Shown here piece after piece: positions 23,244 to 31,405 of a stretch of 37,709 nucleotides of DNA. Source of the DNA: Deltaproteobacteria bacterium. Lineage in GTDB: Bacteria; Myxococcota_A; UBA796; GCA-2862545. Numbering within the stretch: the stretch's first letter is position 1; each line of letters starts with the position of its first letter. The position numbers were made by a program, and so were the translations under genes. The stretch is from the NCBI GenBank assembly GCA_007693595.1, contig REDI01000012.1, positions 1-37,709 of the forward strand, in the 5' to 3' direction. The notes under the pieces are model-generated. The model was not told the DNA's origin and made no database searches. It saw only the letters and a program-made list of their open reading frames with translations.

Positions 23244-24842
23244 TCAGAGGGTCGGGCCCTCGCTGAGGTGCTCCAGCACCGCCTTCCAGCCAGGATCGCT
23301 CGTGAGCACCGGAGGCTTGACCTGGGCCTCGATCGCCCCTTGGGCTGCCTTGAGCTTTCGAGCCCGATCCCAGCTCCGGCGGGGGAGCGGATGGACGACG
23401 AGGGCTCCTAGCGCGCCGGCTCGCTGCTTGGGGCCGTAGTCGACGCACTCTCTGCGCAAGGCTTCTTCGAAGCACTCGGCGAAGGCCTGCGGCGCGTCGT
23501 GCTCGACGAAGAGGTGGTAGCGGGGCGGGGAGGACTCCTGGTCGGGGATCATAACCAAGAAGGCAGCATCTCCGGCGTGGGCGGCCGCGTTGAGCACCTG
23601 AGCTCCGTCGAGCAGCTCGCCGGCGAGATTGGAAGCGGCCCCGGCCTTTCGCACGAAGACCAGCTCGGGGGTCCGCCCCCAGTGGCCCGTGACCTCGACG
23701 ATGTCGCCGAGATCGTAGCGGTAGCACCCACCCGTCGTGCTCACCACCACTCGATAGCGCGCCCCGACTTCGGCTTGATGCAGCAGCAAAGCCTCGCCGC
23801 CCCCCTCGGGGACCAGCTCGATGAGGTGGGAGGTGAGCGCGGCTGGACCGCCGAGCGCCGTGTCGGAGAGGGGGACGTTCAGCCAACCCTCGGTGGCGGA
23901 GTAGATCGCGTCGCGGATAGGGAGGCCGGGAGCGAGGGCGGTGAGCTGCGGCAACATCGCGCCGGCGGCGGCGGCCTTCCAGCAAGAGAGCAGTCGAAGG
24001 TCCGGCCAGATCTCTGGCAGCGTCGCGGCGTCTTGCAGGAGGCGCTCGACCTCGGCGGCGCGCGTGGGGTCGGGCTCGATCGACGGCTGAAGCGCGAGGG
24101 GCGCGGCGGCGGCAGGGGCGCCGTGCAAGGTCCCATCACGCAGATCGCGCACCAGCTCTTCGGCGCGGGCGAGCATGGTCTGGTGCAGCCCTAGGAGCCC
24201 CGATGGCATGATCGAGACGGCGAAAGAGATCCGCCGCCGTAAGGCGCATCGGGCGATCAAATAGGTGGCGTCGTCGTGGTTGGCGGCCTCGACCGGAGCC
24301 GCGTAGCGGGCCTGGACGAACCCCGGCTGCACGCTGGCGTTGTACCCGGACATCGAGGCTAATGGCAGGCCATCGCGCGCAGTACCCTCGTAGGATGGAC
24401 CCGTCAGGTAGAGCACCCGATGGTCGAACGCTCGAGGGTGGTCGGCGGTGAGGTGCCACAGAAAGCTAGCGACCGTGCGAAGATATTGGCGTCGGTACGC
24501 AGCGGTGAGGGGGTAGAGCTTTCGGGTGCCTCCGCTGCCCGAGGTGCCCGCCCACGCCTTGATCGGATCATGAAAGAGCCGCTCCCGGTCCCCAGAGAGA
24601 ATGCGCTCGACCTCGCGCTGGTGATCCACCGGGGTCTGCAAGGGCACGGCGCGCTGCCAGTCGGTGAGACACCGAACGCGATCGAGGCGGTACTCCCGCT
24701 CAAAGCCCGTGCCACGCAGCCCGGCCAGGATCTCTTGGAGGACCTGCTCTTGGGCGCGCTCAGGGTCATCGCGGAGCGCGTGGAACCGTCGCACGGCCCG
24801 CAGGCGGGAGAGCTGGCCGAGCCAGCGCAGCCAGGGGATCAT
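23244..24842 (-). CDS. GH3-family acyl-amide synthetase
   Basis: A 532-residue cytosolic enzyme of the GH3 group, which adenylates a carboxylic acid and couples it to an amine, often an amino acid. Visible marks are the P-loop-like GTSGSGGTRKLYPLT (99-113), YSATEGWLNVP (314-324; GH3 consensus YxATEG) and GGCYRYDLGDIVEVTG (371-386). Plant members make jasmonoyl or auxin amides; bacterial members are largely uncharacterised. It ends against the second ACP gene of the acyl cluster, so release of an acyl chain as an amide is a reasonable inference. Its ATG overlaps the SUI1/YciH stop by four bases, so the two are co-translated. Confidence 0.92.
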   Translation of the reverse strand: MIPWLRWLGQLSRLRAVRRFHALRDDPERAQEQVLQEILAGLRGTGFEREYRLDRVRCLTDWQRAVPLQTPVDHQREVERILSGDRERLFHDPIKAWAGTSGSGGTRKLYPLTAAYRRQYLRTVASFLWHLTADHPRAFDHRVLYLTGPSYEGTARDGLPLASMSGYNASVQPGFVQARYAAPVEAANHDDATYLIARCALRRRISFAVSIMPSGLLGLHQTMLARAEELVRDLRDGTLHGAPAAAAPLALQPSIEPDPTRAAEVERLLQDAATLPEIWPDLRLLSCWKAAAAGAMLPQLTALAPGLPIRDAIYSATEGWLNVPLSDTALGGPAALTSHLIELVPEGGGEALLLHQAEVGARYRVVVSTTGGCYRYDLGDIVEVTGHWGRTPELVFVRKAGAASNLAGELLDGAQVLNAAAHAGDAAFLVMIPDQESSPPRYHLFVEHDAPQAFAECFEEALRRECVDYGPKQRAGALGALVVHPLPRRSWDRARKLKAAQGAIEAQVKPPVLTSDPGWKAVLEHLSEGPTL

Positions 24843-25180
24843 CCGCGCACGACTCTGGCCACACCCTGGCTCTCGAGCCAGCGCGCGACGCGCTCGACTT
24901 GGTCTCCGTGGATCACGACCTCGTCGCCTTCGAGACGGCCGCCGGTCCCGAGCTGCCGCTTGAGGGAGTCGACCAGCTCCGCGTGGCCAGCGGTGACGCC
25001 TTGGATAAGGGTGACGGCCTTGCCGCCGCGCCCCTTTTTGGTCTTGCGCACCACCACCTTTGGACCGAAGCTCGGCGCGTCGGGGCTTGGCGATGGCTCG
25101 GATGGGGTGACGGGAGGGTCGGCCGCTGGGGTTGGAGCCAGGCCGGCCTTGAGCAACTTGTCGCGCAGGGAGTCGGTCAT
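24839..25180 (-). CDS. SUI1/eIF1-like translation factor homologue (YciH family)
   Basis: A 113-residue protein. The SUI1 fold occupies residues 42-113 (VVVRKTKKGRGGKAVTLIQG, then LVDSLKRQLGTGG, VIHGDQVERVARWL and GVARVVRG), after a Pro/Ser-rich disordered N-terminus. Bacterial YciH resembles eukaryotic eIF1 and can discriminate against poor initiation complexes. The ATG is at 25178-25180, with no strong ribosome binding site. It shares a four-base overlap with the GH3 gene. A much longer open frame covers this gene upstream, but that extension is a shadow of the large membrane protein gene on the other strand. Confidence 0.93.
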   Translation of the reverse strand: MTDSLRDKLLKAGLAPTPAADPPVTPSEPSPSPDAPSFGPKVVVRKTKKGRGGKAVTLIQGVTAGHAELVDSLKRQLGTGGRLEGDEVVIHGDQVERVARWLESQGVARVVRG

Positions 25181-25327
25181 GGCGGAAGGATAACGGATCG
25201 CGGGGGACCGGACAGCTCCGGGGCCGCCGGCGAGGTCTCGCGCAGGGTTGCCGAGGCAGGCTCTACGACGGAAGAGGGCGCGATGGGCCCGACAGACGAC
25301 CGCGCTTTCCAGTGGTAGTCTCCAGCG

Positions 25328-28300
25328 GTGCTTCAGCCCCGCCACGCCGCCAGGGTCCTCGCCTTCACCTTGGCCCTCATCACCTCGCCCGCGGTCGTCT
25401 CCAGCGCCGCGCCGCCCGCGCCTTGGGGGGACCTCGCCGCGCCCGAGACCGAGGCGATCCTGGCTCAGGACCTCCTGCCGGCCTGGGCGGCCCGCGAGGC
25501 CTCGGCCAAGGCTCGGTCCCTCGCGCTCGAGGCTGTGTTCTCTGGCGACCGGCCCCTCCACGTCGCCGTCCCGCAGCTCGGAGCGATGGCCCTCGACGAG
25601 CTGCCGGTGGTGGAAGGTCGGCTCCGGTCGCTCGAAGGGGCCTCGGAGCGACGGGCTGGGGAGCGGGCGCGCCTCACCGCCGCCATCGTAGCGAATCGAC
25701 CGCTCGTGGGAGTGATCGAGCCCGCGTGGACGGCGATGGCCGACGCCGAAGACCGCGCGGATGCCTTGGAACGGCGGTTGTTGCTCGCCCTCAAGGGGTG
25801 GCTGCGCGAGCACGCTTGGGCTCGAGGGGAGGGGCGGGAGGCCCTCCTCGCCCCCCTTCGGCGACGGGTGGTCAACGCCCGCGCCACGCTCGACGCCCCG
25901 GACGCCGAAGCCCAGCTCACCAAGGCGGCGAGGGCGGCGCAAGAGATCGCCCGAACCGAGGAGCTGCTGCGTCGACTTCGAGACGTGGCGGTAGCGGGCG
26001 CGGCGCCGGTCCCAGAGCCCGACGAAGTGCTCCCTGTCGAGGCCCCGTTCGAGACGCGATACGGCACGGCGCTTCGCCTGGCGATGCTCGCGCAGTCGCT
26101 CCAAGAAGCCTCGGAGCAGGACCTGGTCCTCGCACGGCTGAAACAGGCGACCGAAGCCTTGACCCACGAACTCGAGCCCTTCGCCGAGCGAGAGCTGGAG
26201 GCGGCCGAGCTGTGGGACGAGGCCGTGCGTCACGCACCCGAGGGTCTTCGGCCGGCCCTTCAGGCTCTCGCCGACGCGATCCGCGAGCAGGTCGAAGCTC
26301 AAACGGCTCACGCCGAGGAGGTTCAGTCGACGGTGGCCGAGGCAGAGCAGGCCCGACTCGACCCCAACGCTGCGGCGGCCTTCACCGCGAAGCTGATCGA
26401 GGCGCGCCTCCCGGCAGAGCGGCGCTTGCAGGAGCGCACCGAGGCGAGCAAGGCGCAGCGCGAGACCCTCCAGCAGGCCTACGAGGACGCCCGATCGCGA
26501 CTCGAGGCCTCGCGGGAGACCTTGCTCAGCGCCATCGAGGCGGGGCGCGCGGCGGATAGGCAGGCGATCGACGAACGCTACCGGGCGCTGCCAGCGCTGC
26601 TCGCAGAGCTCCGGGAGCGCGCCCGAACGCTCGATGGCCAGCTCCGAGAAGCCCAGAGAGAGAGCATCGAGACCCTGCGACGGATCGAAGCGGAGCGCTC
26701 TCGGATCCGTGAAGAGAGGCAGGCGCTCCTCGGGGTGACCGAGGCCGATGTCCACCGTCGCAGGGCAGAGGCGCTCGATCGCTGGGAGGACGTGCTCGAG
26801 CGGGAGGAGCGCCTAGGCCGCTCCCGGCTGTCCGATCTCCAAGACGCGCGGAACCGGGTGCTGGCCCTCATTCCCGAGGTCGCGTCCGTCCGCAGCGATC
26901 TCTCGCGTTGGGCCAGCGCTAGCGCTCGGGCCGAGGACCGTTCAGGCTTGCTCCTCGAGCTGGTCGATGAGCTCTCGATGGTCCGCCCCACCTACGCTGC
27001 GACGGTCCGAGCGCGCTGGCACCGCATCCAAGAGAACCCCTACCAACTCCTGGATCTCGGGGTGATCTCCAGCTTCATCTTTGGGAGCTTCTCGTTGCTT
27101 CTCGGCGCGATCCTCTGGATCGCTGCACGTCGATATAGCGATGTCATCATTCAGGCGATCATCGGCTACCTGCACCGGGTTCGGCACATCGGGAGCCTCG
27201 ATCTAGAGAGACTCAAGCCCATGCTCCGCAGGGCGGTGGGTACGCTGGTCGACGTGCTGGGAGCGCTCTTGCTCCTGCGCTTCGTGCCGGCGGACCTGCC
27301 GGAGCTGTCGGTGCTGCTCCTCCTTCTCTTCGAGATCCAGCTCCTGCGGCTCGTACAAGCCACCTACGACCTAGCCTTCGCCAAGGCCCCCTCTCGGCGC
27401 CCGGCCTTGGGGTACCTCGAAGAGTCGGCGTGGAAGCTTGGGCGCCGCATGGCGCTCCTGGTCGCGCTGTGGGTCGCCATCCGAAGGGTGTTGTTGGCCT
27501 TCGCGAACGACCTCCTCGCTGGGTTCGCAACCGAGCACCTAGTCCGCGTCTTCGCAGGCTGGACGCTCGTGGCCATGATACTCCTCTTTGCCTACGCCTG
27601 GGCACCGCACCTGCGCAAGCTGGCGTCGCGGGAGGTCCAGGAGGGTTGGGTTCGCCGATGGGTCGCACTGCCTCCGCCCACCGTGCTCCTGAACGGTCCC
27701 CAGTCGATCGGCTCGATGCTTGTGATCCTCTACTTTGCGGGTCGACGGTGGACCTACTGGCTCGCGCGACGGAGCGCCGGCGCGCGGTGGCTCTCCGCCC
27801 TCGATGTGTTGCGCTTTGGCCGATCTTCCAGGGACGAGGCGAAGGTGGAGCGCACCCCCCTAACCGACGAGGTCAAGCAGAAGGTCCTCAAGGTCGCGGC
27901 CGAGCGGGTCTTCATCGACAGACCCAAGGCTCGCGAGGCCATAGCCAGGGAGGTCCAAGACTGGCACCGCGACGATCAGCAGGGTCTGATCGCGCTGCTC
28001 GGCGACGCCGGCGAGGGGCTCGACACGGCCATCGAGCACTGGAGCACGGCGTGGAAGGACCAGGGGTTTTCGCTCAGAAAGGTCATGATCGATCGTCGCC
28101 TCAAGACCAAGAGCGACGCCCTGTCCTGGCTCACCGAAGCGTTCGAGCTCCCCGAGGTCCCCACCGACGTCGAGCAGGCGGCGGAGCTGTTGGGGGTGAA
28201 ACTCGAGCCTGGTCTGATCGTCGTCGATCGCATGAACCACGCCTTCCTCCGGTCGGTCGGTGGGTTCGAAGCGGTGCGAACGCTCCTCGAGGTCTTCCAC

Positions 28301-28933
28301 GCCGACGGGTTCGATCGCTGCTGGATATTGGCCTTCTATCGACCCTCTTGGCGCTATCTTGAACGACTGGGAACCTCGGTGAACGTGCACCTGGTCCGAG
28401 CGGTGATCGATCTCGTTCCGCTCACGGCGCAGCAGCTGCGCGAGCTCGCCAAGGACATCGCCGAGCAGGTGGAGCTGGAGCTCGACTTCTCCGAACTCGC
28501 CCGCACGGGCGCGCTCGCGGCCTCGGCCGAGCAAGAGCTGGAGCATGCCATCGATGCCTATTATCGCTTGCTTCTAGGGGCTTCCGCGGGGAACCCCTCG
28601 GTGGCGATTGGCCTGTGGCTCGGGTGTCTGGACGACGTCGGAGAGGGTCGAGTGAAAGTCTACATCTCTGACGCTCTCCGAGGGGCTGGGCTGCCTGATC
28701 TCAGCGATGACCACCTCTTCGTCCTCGCCGCCATACGGACCCACCGTAGCTTGACCGAGGCGGAGCTCGTCGAGGTCTTGAACATGGCCCACATCCAGGT
28801 TCGCGCCATGGTCCGACAGATGATCGCCATGGGCTTGCTCTCTCGAGATCACTCGCGGATCGAGATCCGTCGGCTGCGCCTGCCGGCGGTCACCCTGCTG
28901 CTGCGCCGGCGTCACTTCTTGCACTGGAGCTGA
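25328..28933 (+). CDS. Giant coiled-coil membrane protein with degenerate AAA/STAND-like domain
   Basis: A 1201-residue protein starting at GTG with a signal peptide (1-27). Residues 30-560 are extracytoplasmic and mostly Ala/Glu/Arg-rich coiled coil. About six membrane helices follow (near 579-602, 634-652, 658-680, 705-728, 738-760, 785-810). The cytoplasmic C-terminus resembles an AAA+/STAND nucleotide-binding domain: LIALLGDAGEGLDTAI (about 886-901) sits where GxxGxGKT belongs but has Leu-Asp instead of Lys-Thr. A Walker B-like strand LIVVDRMNHAF (about 962) and a winged-helix-like end follow. The coiled coil plus helix layout recalls MscK-type channels without the pore. The MscS channel begins two bases downstream, so this is probably its partner or gate regulator. 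Confidence 0.85.
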   Translation: MLQPRHAARVLAFTLALITSPAVVSSAAPPAPWGDLAAPETEAILAQDLLPAWAAREASAKARSLALEAVFSGDRPLHVAVPQLGAMALDELPVVEGRLRSLEGASERRAGERARLTAAIVANRPLVGVIEPAWTAMADAEDRADALERRLLLALKGWLREHAWARGEGREALLAPLRRRVVNARATLDAPDAEAQLTKAARAAQEIARTEELLRRLRDVAVAGAAPVPEPDEVLPVEAPFETRYGTALRLAMLAQSLQEASEQDLVLARLKQATEALTHELEPFAERELEAAELWDEAVRHAPEGLRPALQALADAIREQVEAQTAHAEEVQSTVAEAEQARLDPNAAAAFTAKLIEARLPAERRLQERTEASKAQRETLQQAYEDARSRLEASRETLLSAIEAGRAADRQAIDERYRALPALLAELRERARTLDGQLREAQRESIETLRRIEAERSRIREERQALLGVTEADVHRRRAEALDRWEDVLEREERLGRSRLSDLQDARNRVLALIPEVASVRSDLSRWASASARAEDRSGLLLELVDELSMVRPTYAATVRARWHRIQENPYQLLDLGVISSFIFGSFSLLLGAILWIAARRYSDVIIQAIIGYLHRVRHIGSLDLERLKPMLRRAVGTLVDVLGALLLLRFVPADLPELSVLLLLLFEIQLLRLVQATYDLAFAKAPSRRPALGYLEESAWKLGRRMALLVALWVAIRRVLLAFANDLLAGFATEHLVRVFAGWTLVAMILLFAYAWAPHLRKLASREVQEGWVRRWVALPPPTVLLNGPQSIGSMLVILYFAGRRWTYWLARRSAGARWLSALDVLRFGRSSRDEAKVERTPLTDEVKQKVLKVAAERVFIDRPKAREAIAREVQDWHRDDQQGLIALLGDAGEGLDTAIEHWSTAWKDQGFSLRKVMIDRRLKTKSDALSWLTEAFELPEVPTDVEQAAELLGVKLEPGLIVVDRMNHAFLRSVGGFEAVRTLLEVFHADGFDRCWILAFYRPSWRYLERLGTSVNVHLVRAVIDLVPLTAQQLRELAKDIAEQVELELDFSELARTGALAASAEQELEHAIDAYYRLLLGASAGNPSVAIGLWLGCLDDVGEGRVKVYISDALRGAGLPDLSDDHLFVLAAIRTHRSLTEAELVEVLNMAHIQVRAMVRQMIAMGLLSRDHSRIEIRRLRLPAVTLLLRRRHFLHWS

Positions 28934-28935
28934 AC

Positions 28936-29784
28936 ATGCCCGAAGGAGCCGTAGACGTCGGGGAGGTCCTGCAGTTCGTCAAGTGGGAGCTCATCCCGTT
29001 CGCCCTTTTGGTGCTCGTGGGTGCGTTCGTCTTTCAGCAGATCTCACGGAGACTGCTCAACGATCTCGGGGAGCGCTTTACCGAGTGGCGACTGTCCCTC
29101 AAGAAGGTGAGCGCAATCGGGCGTCTGGTGGTCGTGCTCCTCGGTCTCGGGATCGCCATCGCGAGCGTGCTCGACCTCCGCAGCGAGGCGCTGTTCGCGC
29201 TCCTAGGGACCATCGGAATCGCGGTAGGCTTCGCCTTCAAGGACCTCCTCGCCTCGCTCATGGCTGGCGTCCTCCTCCTGGTCGATGAGCCGTTCCAGGT
29301 CGGCGACCGGGTCTCTTTCAAGGGCTACTATGGTGAGATCCAGTCGATCGGCTTTCGGTCGGTTCGCCTCGTCACCCTCGACGACAACCTCGTCACCATT
29401 CCGAACAGCGCGTTCCTCACCGAGGCCGTCGCATCCGCCAACGCCGGAGCGCTGGACTGCATGGTGGTCGTGCCGGTGTGCATCGCGCCGACCGATGACT
29501 TCGTGCTCGCCCGTCGCCTGATCGCCGAGGCCGGTGCGACCTCTCGTTATGTCTTCCTTCAAAAGCCGCTCGTAACCACGCTGCGCGACGAGTTCATCGG
29601 TCGCCACTACGTCACGGTGATCGATCTCAAGGCCTATGTCTTCGATGCTCGCTACGAAAAGGCCTTCGTCTCCGATGTGACCGAGCGAGTCAAGCTCGCC
29701 CTGCGCAGCCACGGGTTCATCACCCCAGACATCAACCGCTCCGAGATCCTCGCGAGCTCCGAGCGTGCGCTCCCAGCGGACTGA
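28936..29784 (+). CDS. MscS-type mechanosensitive ion channel
   Basis: A 282-residue inner-membrane channel of normal MscS length. The pore-lining third helix and beta domain are clear: LGTIGIAVGFAFKDLLASLM (about 94-113), then LLLVDEPFQVGDRVSF (first residue near 117), YGEIQSIGFRSVRLVTLDD and VTIPNSAFLTE. MscS opens when membrane tension rises and releases solutes during hypo-osmotic shock. Two helices precede the pore helix. The ATG lies two bases after the stop of the giant coiled-coil protein, so the genes are translationally coupled. The channel lacks the large N-terminal extension of MscK, which seems to be supplied in trans by that partner. Confidence 0.95.
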   Translation: MPEGAVDVGEVLQFVKWELIPFALLVLVGAFVFQQISRRLLNDLGERFTEWRLSLKKVSAIGRLVVVLLGLGIAIASVLDLRSEALFALLGTIGIAVGFAFKDLLASLMAGVLLLVDEPFQVGDRVSFKGYYGEIQSIGFRSVRLVTLDDNLVTIPNSAFLTEAVASANAGALDCMVVVPVCIAPTDDFVLARRLIAEAGATSRYVFLQKPLVTTLRDEFIGRHYVTVIDLKAYVFDARYEKAFVSDVTERVKLALRSHGFITPDINRSEILASSERALPAD

Positions 29785-29929
29785 CCCCCCCCTCCTTCCC
29801 ACTCGAGCCTCGGCCGAACAGTCCTACGGGTGGGGCCGCTTCGCGCAGAGCTGACGACCCTGAGGCCGTCGCGTTCCCCCACAAGCCCGTTAGGCCGCGT
29901 TTTCAACCGTCACCAACGAGAGACCTACC

Positions 29930-30559
29930 ATGAGTATCATCCTCCACCACCATCCCCTGACCCGCGCCCGACATGTGGTGTGGATGCTCGAAGAAGTCGG
30001 CGTCGACTACACCTTGAACTTCCTCGACCTCATGCAAGGCGAAGGGCGCTCTGCCGAGCATCTTCAGCGGAACCGCATGGGCAAGCTCCCGACCCTCGAG
30101 GATCAGGGGGTCTTCGTCAGCGAGGCGTCTGCGATCGGCATGTACCTCGCAGACCGCTACGCCCTCGGCCACCTCGCGCCGGCCTTCGATGACCCGCTTC
30201 GCGGTCCTTACCTGCGCTGGTGCGTCTTCGGACCTTCGGTAGTCGAGCCAGGCTGCATGGCGAAGGCGGCGGACTGGCCGTGCAGCCCGCAGCGGGTGGG
30301 CTGGGGCGCCTACGACGACATGGTCGCTACCCTCGAAGGGGCCATCGGGGAGGGCCCCTGGCTGTTCGGAGAGCGCTTCACCATGGCAGACGTGCTCCTC
30401 GGCGGGACCATCCGATGGATGCTCAAGTTTAAGATGCTCCAAGGCTCAAACGACATCCTGCGTTCCTACGGCGCGCGGCTGGGCGAGCGCGACGCCTCGA
30501 AGCGAGCCGAGGCCATCAACCAGAAGGTGTGCGTCGACCGTGGGCTGCCCACCGGCTGA
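29930..30559 (+). CDS. Glutathione S-transferase
   Basis: A 209-residue cytosolic protein with the two GST domains. The thioredoxin-like N-terminal domain reads IILHHHPLTRARHVVWMLEE (3-22), then the cis-Pro and glutathione-contact segment GKLPTLEDQGVFVSEASAIG (first residue about 51) and YLADRY. The helical C-terminal domain carries the N-capping motif GERFTMADVLLGG (about 147-159). The catalytic residue is probably Thr or Ser near position 11, as in beta/nu-like classes, but this is uncertain. The substrate is unknown. The ATG follows GAGAG by about eight bases. It stands alone, converging on the response regulator gene. Confidence 0.9.
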   Translation: MSIILHHHPLTRARHVVWMLEEVGVDYTLNFLDLMQGEGRSAEHLQRNRMGKLPTLEDQGVFVSEASAIGMYLADRYALGHLAPAFDDPLRGPYLRWCVFGPSVVEPGCMAKAADWPCSPQRVGWGAYDDMVATLEGAIGEGPWLFGERFTMADVLLGGTIRWMLKFKMLQGSNDILRSYGARLGERDASKRAEAINQKVCVDRGLPTG

Positions 30560-30567
30560 TGCGCCTG

Positions 30568-31218
30568 CTAGACCGAGACTGAACACGCGTAGCGGACGAG
30601 CTCGTAGCTGTTGCGCAGCCCGAGCTTCTTGCGCATGGACATCCTATGAACGTCGACCGTCTTGGTGCTCAGGAAGAGGGCCTTGGCGATCTCGGATGCG
30701 GACATGCCCTTGCCGACCAGGTGAAACACCTCGAGCTCGCGCTTGGTGAGCTTATCGAGCGGATCGGCGATCGGAGCGCGCACGGCGGACTCCCGCGCGG
30801 AGCGACGCTTCAGGACCGACGCTCCAAGGTACGGCAGACCGCGCGAGACCCTTGAGACCGCCTCATGGATCTCGCTGATGGGGGCCGACTTCTCAATGTA
30901 GCCCGCCGCGCCGCTCGCGATGGCTCGCTCGGCGTAGACCCGTTCGTTGAGCTGGGTGAGGATCAGCACGGTCATCGAGGGCGCGGCCTTGAGCACGGCG
31001 CGGATCCCGTCGAACTGAACGATATCTCCTAGGCATAGCTCCATCACCACGAGCGCTGGCGCCTCACCTTCGAGGGCTGGCGTTGCATCTTCAATACTAC
31101 CGAACCCACCGACGACTACGCAGCCACAAGAGCTCTCTAGGACGGAAGCAACACCGACGCGGACGACGGGATGGCTATCGATAATCACGGTGTTCAAGGA
31201 TTCTTCCAAGACTCCCAC
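30568..31218 (-). CDS. NarL/LuxR-type response regulator with Asp-to-Glu phospho-site
   Basis: A 216-residue two-domain regulator. The receiver domain (about 8-125) keeps VIIDSHP, the switch Thr in VLILTQL and the Lys in GYIEKSAP. But the phospho-acceptor position, usually VVMDxxLP, is VVMELCLG, with Glu 60 in place of Asp. Glu at this site often mimics the phosphorylated state, so the regulator may be constitutively active or signal-independent of a histidine kinase. The C-terminal LuxR helix-turn-helix is complete (LTKRELEVFHLVGKGMSASE, then TKTVDVHR). The start may be GTG 31218 or TTG 31197. It is the last gene of the minus-strand signalling operon, 187 bases after the Ser/Thr kinase. Confidence 0.9.
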   Translation of the reverse strand: MGVLEESLNTVIIDSHPVVRVGVASVLESSCGCVVVGGFGSIEDATPALEGEAPALVVMELCLGDIVQFDGIRAVLKAAPSMTVLILTQLNERVYAERAIASGAAGYIEKSAPISEIHEAVSRVSRGLPYLGASVLKRRSARESAVRAPIADPLDKLTKRELEVFHLVGKGMSASEIAKALFLSTKTVDVHRMSMRKKLGLRNSYELVRYACSVSV

Positions 31219-31405
31219 CGCCGACTGCTCGTCACCTCACCCAGGCCGGCCGACGATTGACGTAGCGTGTTGGAGCGGCGATCGCAGCTTAACGGGACCA
31301 GGACGGTGGAGCAGGACACATCAGGTCCCGCGGTAACCCCACGACACCCACGGCAGCTCCGAGCCACCGAGCCGCTCATAGGCTCAGGCGCGGGAGCGAG
31401 TCTTG

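Noticed and set aside
24839-26755. A 638-residue minus-strand open frame
   Set aside because: Only its last 113 residues (SUI1/YciH) are real. The rest mirrors the coiled-coil gene on the plus strand; it is Arg/Leu/Gly-rich without domains, as expected in high-GC antisense frames.
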